From: CAVPEV01 sp963703555
Lineage (GTDB): Bacteria > Actinomycetota > Actinomycetes > Actinomycetales > Cellulomonadaceae
Assembly: GCA_963703555.1 (NCBI GenBank)
Contig: CAVPEV010000046.1
Span: 88,996-152,995 of the forward strand
Direction: 5' to 3'
Length of the DNA stretch: 64,000 nucleotides
Position numbers and translations under genes: made by a program. The first letter of the stretch is position 1, and each line of letters starts with the position of its first letter. The notes below the pieces were generated by a model. That model did not search any database, was not told the origin of the DNA, and saw only the letters and a list, made by a program, of their open reading frames with translations. Positions 59,101-64,000 of this stretch are shown here, piece after piece.

Positions 59101-60610
59101 CGGTGGGTCGTACACCGGCCCGGGCGCCACGTACGTCGGTCCGGACCCGTCGAGCCCCGCCAAGGGCCGCGACGACCGGTCCGCCGAGTCCACGCTGGGC
59201 GACCTCGTGGCGAGCTCGCTGCGCGACACCTTGGCCTCCGCCGAGCGGGGCGGAGCCCAGATCGGTGTGGTGAACCCCGGCGGTCTGCGGGCCGAGCTGT
59301 TCTACGCCCCGGACGGGGTGATCACCTACGCGGAGGCGAACGCGGTCCTGCCGTTCGTCAACAACCTCTGGACGACGACTCTCACCGGCGCACAGGTGAA
59401 GACGCTGCTGGAGCAGCAGTGGCAGACGCTGCCCGACGGCACCGTGCCGTCCCGCCCCTACCTGCAGCTCGGCCTGTCCGACAACGTCACCTACACCTAT
59501 GACGCCGCCCGCACCCAGGGGGACCACATCACGTCGGTCACCGTCGACGGTGCACCGCTGGACGCCGCGGCGTCCTACCGGATCGGGACGTTCTCCTTCC
59601 TGGCCCAGGGCGGGGACAACTTCCGGGTGCTCGCCCAGGGCAGCGTGACGACCGACTCCGGCCTCATCGACCGGGATGCCTGGATCGCCTACCTGCAGGC
59701 CCACCCGAACCTGGCGCCGGACTTCGCCCGCCAGGCGGTCGGTCTGCCCGCACTGCCCGCGACCGTCGCACCAGGGGACACGCTCGCCCTGCCGGTCACC
59801 GGGCTGGACCTGACCAGCGTGGGGTCGCCGCGCAACGCGTCTGTCGACGTCCGGCTGGACGGCGGGCTGCTGACCACGGTCCCGGCGGCCGAGGGCGCCG
59901 CCGACGCGTCGGTCACCGTGCCGGACGGCACCGCCGACGGCCCGCACACCGTCACCCTGGTGGCGGCCCCGAGCGGGACGACCGTCACGGTCCCGGTGAC
60001 CGTCGAGCAGCCGCTGCCGGCGTCGACGACGACGCTGCGGACCGATCGGACCGTCCAGGTGTACGGCGCCCGGGACCGGGTGCTGCTGACCGCTCGGGTC
60101 GAGTCCGCGGGGTCGCCGGTCGCCGGAGCGGTGGAGTTCCTGGCCGGGGACCGGGTGCTGGCCACCGTGGAGCTGCGCGGCGGGGTGGCGACCTACCGCC
60201 TGCCTGCCGATACCGCCGCCGGGGAGCTGTCGATCACCGCCCGGTTCACCGGCTCGGCCACCGTGGCGCCGTCGGTGTCCGACCCGGTGGCGATCACGGT
60301 GCGGTCGGCCGCCTCGCGCACCACGCTGGCGGCCCCGCGGCACGTGCTGCGGGAGCACGGCTGGCTGCCCGGCCTGCTCGTCTCGACGGTCTCGCTGGAC
60401 AACGGGCGACCGGCCGAGGGTGCCGTGGAGTTCCGGGAGGGCGACCAGGTGGTGGCGCGGTCGACGGTGGTCCACGGGCTCGCCGTGGCGACGTTGCCGA
60501 ACCACCTCGCCGTGGGGGTCCACACCTATGCCGCGGTGTTCGTCCCGGACGACCCGGCGGGCGTGACCGGGAGCACGAGCCGCCCCGTCACGGTGCGGGT
60601 GACGCGCTGA
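56183..60610 (+). CDS. Secreted multidomain nuclease / 5'-nucleotidase (ExeM-NucH-like)
   Basis: A 1475-residue exported enzyme that probably degrades extracellular DNA and dephosphorylates the nucleotides. The signal peptide is about 1-29 (VAAVALAGWGAPGALA). Domains in order: OB-fold YhcR-like (about 33-140; VQGTGSASPFAGQQVSTEGVV), endonuclease/exonuclease/phosphatase (about 300-635; RVASFNVLNYF, GLMEIES, VLVGDFNSYTQEDP, SSDHDPVIVG), 5'-nucleotidase metallophosphatase (about 642-920; LNLNDFHGRID, GNHELDGG, FTGHTHKLY) plus its C-terminal domain (NPGGLRAELFY, FLAQGGDNF), then about 280 residues of Ig-like repeats. No sortase motif is present. Monocistronic. Confidence 0.93.
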   Translation: MSVRSRWVSAVSVAAVALAGWGAPGALAEVVPDTRPIAEVQGTGSASPFAGQQVSTEGVVTAVYPTGGLQGYTIQTPGSGGAAGSASDGLFVYSAATAGSVAVGDLVEVTGTVSEYRGLTELTVPSAAGVVQLGDAAVPAPVAAGWPTSDAGREALESMLLLPTGPFTVTDTYRTDQYGTVGLAAGTTPLLQPTEVGRPGSPEAAAAVADAQARGVVLDDGASTNYLNTANAALVPPYVSLAKPVRVGAAATFTAPVVVDYRNDVWTLNPTAPLPAGGVPPATFANTRAPAPDAGRLGAADLRVASFNVLNYFTTLGVDDATCQAYTDPRGDGVTVRGGCDQRGAWDPEDLARQQAKIVSAINALDADVVGLMEIESSLVVDGVADEALATLVGALNAAAGRAAWAYVPSSSELPPVAEQDAIANALIYRPDAVQRSGDSRALGTASADGEAFANAREPLGQVFAPVGGGTPFLVVVNHLKSKGSAGPWPGDADTGDGQGASNESRVRQAEALRDWVPTVQGEAEAVVLVGDFNSYTQEDPLMVLADAGYTDAAPALDPGEYSYSYGGLSGSLDHVLLNAAARDRATGADIWQINAEESVALEYSRYGYHGADLYAPDAYRSSDHDPVIVGLASGARPAGPVDLTLLNLNDFHGRIDANTVKVAGTIEQQRAAAQAAGGAAVLLSAGDNIGASVFASAVAQDQPTIDVLTALGLSASAVGNHELDGGFADLTGRVIAGGNNARWPYLAANVYRAGTTTPALAEYTVLGVGGVEVGVIGAVTQETPTLVSPGGIAGLEFGDPVVAVNRVAAQLSDGNPGNGEADVLVAEYHDGAAAGTPDGATLEQEVAAGGPFAAIVTQTSPAVDVIFTGHTHKLYAWLATQPDGTVRPVVQTGSYGENVGKVELTYDPATDAVTDVTATNVVRTTTADAELVATYPRAADVKRIVDGAVTQAAVVGDQPKGSVTADITTAFTGGSYTGPGATYVGPDPSSPAKGRDDRSAESTLGDLVASSLRDTLASAERGGAQIGVVNPGGLRAELFYAPDGVITYAEANAVLPFVNNLWTTTLTGAQVKTLLEQQWQTLPDGTVPSRPYLQLGLSDNVTYTYDAARTQGDHITSVTVDGAPLDAAASYRIGTFSFLAQGGDNFRVLAQGSVTTDSGLIDRDAWIAYLQAHPNLAPDFARQAVGLPALPATVAPGDTLALPVTGLDLTSVGSPRNASVDVRLDGGLLTTVPAAEGAADASVTVPDGTADGPHTVTLVAAPSGTTVTVPVTVEQPLPASTTTLRTDRTVQVYGARDRVLLTARVESAGSPVAGAVEFLAGDRVLATVELRGGVATYRLPADTAAGELSITARFTGSATVAPSVSDPVAITVRSAASRTTLAAPRHVLREHGWLPGLLVSTVSLDNGRPAEGAVEFREGDQVVARSTVVHGLAVATLPNHLAVGVHTYAAVFVPDDPAGVTGSTSRPVTVRVTR

Positions 60611-60633
60611 GCACGGCTCTTCCGGCGCGGTGA

Positions 60634-60650
60634 GGCGGGTTCAGCCCGCC
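60634..60650. terminator. Small convergent hairpin between nuclease and quinone reductase genes
   Basis: GGCGGG-TTCAG-CCCGCC is a perfect 6-bp stem located between the two convergent stop codons and overlapping that of the minus-strand gene. Confidence 0.4.
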
Positions 60651-61639
60651 ACGGGCTCGGGCCGCAGCAGGACCTTGCCAGTGGTCGCCCTGGCCTGCAG
60701 GTCGCGATGGGCCTGTGCGGCCTCGGCCAACGAGAAGGTGGCGCCGATCCGGGCCCGCAGCGTGCCGGCGGCCAGACCGGCGAACAGCTCGCCGGATCGC
60801 CACAGCAGGTCCGCCCGGGTGGGGATGTAGTTGCCGAGGTTGGGCCTGGTCAGGTAGACGGACCCGGCGGCGTTGAGCCGCTGCGGGTCGACCGGTGGGA
60901 CCGGGCCGGACGCCGCGCCGAACAGCGCCAGCCCGCCCCGCGGGCGCAGGCTGGCCAGCGAGGCGTCGAAGGTGTCCCGGCCCACACCGTCGAACACCGT
61001 GTCGACCCCCCGACCGTCGGTGAGCGCGCGGACCGCCGCCGGGAGCTCCGCGGTGAGATCGGCCATCTCGGTGTAGCGGATGACCTCCTGGGCGCCGGCG
61101 TCGCGGGACAGCTGCTCCTTGGCGGCGGTGCCCACCGTGGAGATGACGCGTGCTCCGCGCGCCGTGGCCAGCTGGGTGAGCAGCAGGCCGACGCCCCCGG
61201 CACCGGCGTGCACCAGCACCGTCTGGCCGGGCTGCACGGGGTACGTCGAGGTGACGAGGAAGTGGGCGGTCATGCCCTGCATGAGCACCGCGGCGGCGGT
61301 CGCGTCGTCCACGCCGTCCGGCACCGGGACGGCGTCGGCGGCCGGCACCACCACGAGCTCGGCGTAGGAGCCGGGGGCGGCGTGCCAGGCGACCCGGTCG
61401 CCCACCGCGAGGTCCGTCACACCCTCGCCGACCTCGAGGACGGTTCCCGACCCCTCCGAGCCCGCGATGTAGGGGAACGTCGCCGGGTAGATGCCGGTGC
61501 GCAGGTAGGTGTCGATGAAGTTGACCCCGGCCGCGGCGGTGCGGACCAGCACCTCGCCGGGTTCCGGACGGGGATCGGGCAGCTCGACGAGCTCGAGGAC
61601 CTCAGGTCCTCCGGGACGGTTGACGCGTACGGCGTGCAT
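60641..61639 (-). CDS. Quinone oxidoreductase (zeta-crystallin/QOR type)
   Basis: A zinc-free medium-chain dehydrogenase of 332 residues that likely reduces quinones with NADPH. Features: MHAVRVNRPGGPEVLEL N-terminus, GVNFIDTYLRTGIYP, GSEGSGTVLEVGEGV, NADPH motif HAGAGGVGLLLTQLA, YTEMADLTAELPAAVRALTDGRGVDTVFDGVG (in parts) and the C-terminal ATTGKVLLRP. It lacks zinc-binding Cys clusters, as in QOR1. The start is ATG 61639; a GTG at 61648 is an alternative. It is divergent from argC. Confidence 0.92.
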   Translation of the reverse strand: MHAVRVNRPGGPEVLELVELPDPRPEPGEVLVRTAAAGVNFIDTYLRTGIYPATFPYIAGSEGSGTVLEVGEGVTDLAVGDRVAWHAAPGSYAELVVVPAADAVPVPDGVDDATAAAVLMQGMTAHFLVTSTYPVQPGQTVLVHAGAGGVGLLLTQLATARGARVISTVGTAAKEQLSRDAGAQEVIRYTEMADLTAELPAAVRALTDGRGVDTVFDGVGRDTFDASLASLRPRGGLALFGAASGPVPPVDPQRLNAAGSVYLTRPNLGNYIPTRADLLWRSGELFAGLAAGTLRARIGATFSLAEAAQAHRDLQARATTGKVLLRPEPVAG

Positions 61640-61689
61640 GACTGGCACAACTGCTCGGGACCGGCGGATCGTTCCCGATCGGGCGACTA

Positions 61690-61719
61690 CATGAATGTCC
61701 GATGCGGTGTATGTTCATG
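61690..61719. promoter_or_regulatory. Candidate ArgR operator and argC -10
   Basis: CATGAA (61690-61695) and its reverse complement TTCATG (61714-61719) form an inverted pair 18 nt apart, and CATGAAT resembles an ARG-box half site. A -10 (TATGTT, 61710-61715) lies within it and ends 7 nt before ATG 61723, so a bound repressor would block transcription. Confidence 0.4.
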
Positions 61720-61722
61720 CAC

Positions 61723-62784
61723 ATGAGCGTTCGGGTGGCGGTGGCCGGCGCGAGCGGGTACGCCGGGGGCGAGCTGCTGCGCCTGCTGCTCGCCCACCCC
61801 GCCGTGCAGATCGGCGCGCTCACCGCCGGTTCGAGCGCGGGGATGCGACTGGCGTCGTGCCACCCGCATCTGCGCGCCCTGGCGGACCGGGTGCTCGTGC
61901 CGACCACGGCGGACGAGCTGGCCGGGCACGACGTCGTCATCCTCGCGTTGCCGCACGGTGCGAGCGCCGCCGTCGCCGCGCAGCTGGACGCGGCCGGCAG
62001 CACCGCGGTGGTCGTGGACCTGGCTGCCGACCACCGGCTCACCGACCCCGCCGCGTGGCGTGCCTTCTACCCGGGGGAGCCTGCCGAACCCTGGCCGTAC
62101 GGCCTGCCCGAGCTCCTGCACGCAGGTGAGCGCGTCCCGCGGGCCCAGCGGACCGCGCTGGCCGGGGCCCGCCGGGTCGCCGTCCCCGGGTGCAACGTCA
62201 CGGCGGTGACCCTCGGCATGCAGCCCGGCGTCGCAGCGGGTGTGGTGGGTCCGGACGTCGTCGCGGTGCTCGCCGTGGGCTACTCGGGCGCGGGCCGGTC
62301 CGCCCAGCCCCACCTGATGGCCGCCGAGGCGCTGGGCTCGGCGGCGGCGTACGCCGTGGGGGGCGTGCACCGCCACCTGCCGGAGATCGAGCAGAACCTG
62401 CGCTGCGCCGGGTCGCCCGCCCCGCGAGTGTCCTTCACCCCGGTCCTGGTGCCGATGTCCCGGGGGATCCTGGCCACGGTCAGTGCGCCCCTGGTCCCCG
62501 GCACGGACCCGGCCGTGGTACGGGCGGCCTGGCGGGACGCCTACGCCGACGAGCCGTTCGTCCGTCTGCTCGACGAGGGACAGTGGCCCACCACGGGTGC
62601 CGTGCTCGGCTCGGACACGGCGCTCGTGCAGGTCGTGGTCGACGAGCACGCCGGCCGGGTGGTCAGCGTCACCGCCCTCGACAACCTGGTCAAGGGCACG
62701 GCGGGCAGCGCGGTGCAGGCGCTCAACCTGGTCCTCGGACTGCCCGAGACGACCGGACTGTCCACCGAAGGGGTGGCTCCGTGA
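61723..62784 (+). CDS. argC: N-acetyl-gamma-glutamyl-phosphate reductase
   Basis: The third step of arginine synthesis, an NADPH-dependent reduction. The 353-residue protein has VAVAGASGYAGGELLRLLLAHP, LALPHGAS, VDLAADHRL, the nucleophile C157 in VPGCNVTAVTLGMQP, and GGVHRHLPEIEQNL. Four in-frame ATGs cluster at the 5' end; 61723 gives the standard N-terminus and is 7 nt from a TATGTT -10. It overlaps argJ by GTGA, beginning an arginine operon that is cut short here. Confidence 0.93.
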   Translation: MSVRVAVAGASGYAGGELLRLLLAHPAVQIGALTAGSSAGMRLASCHPHLRALADRVLVPTTADELAGHDVVILALPHGASAAVAAQLDAAGSTAVVVDLAADHRLTDPAAWRAFYPGEPAEPWPYGLPELLHAGERVPRAQRTALAGARRVAVPGCNVTAVTLGMQPGVAAGVVGPDVVAVLAVGYSGAGRSAQPHLMAAEALGSAAAYAVGGVHRHLPEIEQNLRCAGSPAPRVSFTPVLVPMSRGILATVSAPLVPGTDPAVVRAAWRDAYADEPFVRLLDEGQWPTTGAVLGSDTALVQVVVDEHAGRVVSVTALDNLVKGTAGSAVQALNLVLGLPETTGLSTEGVAP

Positions 62785-63266
62785 GCGTGACCGCGGCGCG
62801 GGGCTTCCGTGCGGCCGGCGTCACCGCCGGCCTCAAGCCGTCCGGGCGGCCGGACGTCGCTCTGGTGGTCAACGACGGGCCGCTGACGGTCGCGGCCGGG
62901 GTCTTCACCACGAACCGCATCGTCGCGGCGCCCGTGGTGTGGTCCCGCCAGGCGGTGGCGGACGGCGTGGCGACGGCAGTGGTGCTGAACTCGGGCGGCG
63001 CGAACGCGTGCACCGGTCCGGACGGGTTCGCCGACACCCACCGGACGGCCGAGCACGTCGCGCGGCTGCTCGACGCGTCTCCCGGCGACGTGCTGGTCTG
63101 CTCGACCGGGCTGATCGGGCAGCGGCTGGACCTGTCGGCGCTGCTGGCCGGGACGGAGGCGGCCGCCCGGGCGCTGAGCCCGGCGGGCGGCGCCGATGCG
63201 GCGGAGGCGATCCGCACGACGGACACCGTGGCCAAGACGGTGGTGGTCGCCCGCGACGGCTGGACT
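62781..63266 (+). pseudogene. argJ: argJ 5' fragment (glutamate N-acetyltransferase), truncated at a sequence junction
   Basis: The first 162 residues are clear ArgJ: FRAAGVTAGLKPSGRPDVALV, FTTNRIVAAPVVWSR, VLNSGGANACTGPDG, VCSTGLIGQRLD and TTDTVAKTVVVARDGWT. At that point the expected VGGMAKGAGMLAPxMATML, which contains the self-cleavage Thr nucleophile, is replaced by unrelated sequence rich in Gln; the frame ends at 63401. As written the gene cannot make a working enzyme. Either the assembly joined two unrelated pieces or the gene was interrupted. Overlaps argC by 4 bp. Confidence 0.9.
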
Positions 63267-63434
63267 GCCTTTCAACAACGCCACCGGCAACAACAGCAGA
63301 AACCCAATTCCGAACCGGAAGGAGCCGATGGCGAGGGGATCAATCGCGCTCACCAGATAACGAGTGGCGCCGATCGAGGTGCCGCCCAAGCCACTCGATA
63401 ACACCGCCGCCAATACGCCCCAGCCCTCGCCCAT
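63264..63434 (-). CDS. EamA/DMT-family transporter, N-terminal fragment (partial)
   Basis: From ATG 63434 the minus strand encodes about 57 residues of a drug/metabolite transporter: GVLAAVLSSGLGGTSIGATRYLV, then DPLAIGSFRFGIGFLLLLPVALLKG, two membrane helices typical of EamA proteins. Similarity stops at about 63264, where argJ sequence begins on the other strand. Codon choice (TTG, GTA, TCG, ATT) and GC content differ from the rest of the window and suggest a proteobacterial source. It is divergent from a LysR gene, a usual transporter-regulator arrangement. Confidence 0.8.
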
Positions 63435-63506
63435 CCGTCAGCCCTGCTCTTCTGTCTTGCACCTTGCGGGAAGGATATGGAGGTGACAATAATCAAGAAA
63501 TCGAAT

Positions 63507-63526
63507 TTATCTGATGCAAGAAATAA
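63507..63526. promoter_or_regulatory. Candidate LysR-type binding site
   Basis: TTAT-N12-ATAA is an imperfect dyad with the T-N11-A pattern of LysR sites, in an AT-rich stretch between the divergent EamA and LysR genes. Confidence 0.35.
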
Positions 63527-63535
63527 CGAAACGTC

Positions 63536-64000
63536 ATGAGCCTGCCCGTCCTTGACCCGGATCTCCTGAAGGCTTTCGTCGCGGTTGCCGACCAGCGATC
63601 CTTCACGCGCGCCGCCGCCACGCTCAACCGGACCCAATCGGCCGTAAGCATGCAGATCAAGCGCCTGGAGGATCGGCTGGGCGTGGAGTTGTTCCGCAGA
63701 ACGAAGGTGAACGTCGATTTGAGCTCCGCGGGCGAAGGACTGCTCGGATACGCCCGGCGAATCCTGACGCTGAACGACGAAGCGGTCGGCCGGCTGCGCG
63801 AGCACAAGGTCGAAGGCATGGTCCGTCTCGGCGTGATGGACGACTACGGGACCTTCGTCGTCCCGCCTTTGCTGGCCAGTTTCGTTGCCGGCTACCCGCG
63901 GATCCATATCGAGATGGAGACGGGGCTCACTTCTTCCATGCCGGCCCGGCTCGGCGAGGCCTATGACCTCGTCAGCAATACGCTGAACGCGTACACAACA
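63536..64000 (+). CDS. LysR-family transcriptional regulator (5' part, runs off the window)
   Basis: At least 155 codons. The N-terminal winged helix reads LLKAFVAVADQRSFTRAAATLNRTQSAVSMQIKRLEDRLG (in parts), followed by the helical linker and the start of the ligand domain (VRLGVMDDYGTFVVPPLLASFVAGYP). The last ~10 residues (SNTLNAYTT) do not continue the expected ligand-domain pattern after LGEAYDLV, which may be divergence or another join. Codon use and lower GC set it apart from all genes left of 63.26 kb. It probably regulates the adjacent transporter gene. Confidence 0.88.
   Translation, partial: MSLPVLDPDLLKAFVAVADQRSFTRAAATLNRTQSAVSMQIKRLEDRLGVELFRRTKVNVDLSSAGEGLLGYARRILTLNDEAVGRLREHKVEGMVRLGVMDDYGTFVVPPLLASFVAGYPRIHIEMETGLTSSMPARLGEAYDLVSNTLNAYTT

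Noticed and set aside
63264..64000. Genomic island or transposon insertion as an established explanation for the argJ break
   Set aside because: No transposase, integrase, terminal inverted repeats or target duplication are visible. Only one side of the foreign segment is in view, so insertion cannot be shown.

Overview
The window comes from a high-GC Gram-positive actinobacterium. Codons end almost always in G or C, GTG starts are frequent, and many genes overlap by ATGA or GTGA. Gene content and order (mraZ-rsmH-ftsL-ftsI-murE-murF-mraY-murD-ftsW-murG-murC-ftsQ-ftsZ, then pgeF-sepF-yggT-divIVA) are those of Micrococcales. The MurE motif and the overall gene set fit Cellulomonas or a relative; this genus-level placement is inference. 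No tRNA, rRNA, CRISPR array or insertion sequence was recognised.

Layout. 1-14.6 kb: the 3' end of a DinG-type helicase; lexA divergent from a LysM protein that is probably an SOS division inhibitor; nrdR; serA with a YghZ-type aldo-keto reductase; a secreted-type metallopeptidase; a HelD-like helicase; a PAC2 protein; an MFS transporter; a cold-shock protein; a spermidine-synthase-like protein; and an SOS-boxed HEPN-dinB operon. 14.6-33.6 kb: a complete division and cell-wall (dcw) cluster whose murG and murC are one uninterrupted reading frame. 33.6-39.3 kb: DksA/TraR zinc finger, lspA, rluD and dnaE. 39.4-44.5 kb: hisD-hisC-hisB-(unknown)-hisH-priA. 44.5-48.5 kb, minus strand: a trypsin-like lipoprotein with a coiled-coil membrane partner, DUF1844, and a Fur-catalase pair. 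49.1-56 kb: infC-rpmI-rplT, an rRNA methyltransferase, thpR, pheS-pheT. 56.2-61.7 kb: a 1475-residue secreted nuclease/nucleotidase and a quinone reductase. 61.7-63.27 kb: argC and the first 162 codons of argJ.

At about 63,264-63,270 the sequence changes abruptly. argJ stops being ArgJ, GC content falls, and the rest holds the 5' end of an EamA-type transporter gene (minus) divergent from a LysR regulator (plus). Both look proteobacterial. This is either a recombination junction or, more likely, an assembly chimera.

Regulation visible in the sequence: three LexA boxes (two between lexA and the LysM gene, one perfect box before HEPN-dinB), a 10-bp-phased MraZ box array before mraZ, a candidate Fur site before fur-katA, and a repeated -10 hexamer placed 6-7 nt before the start codon of murE, dnaE, hisD, hisC, hisH, lspA, argC and others, which implies leaderless mRNAs.
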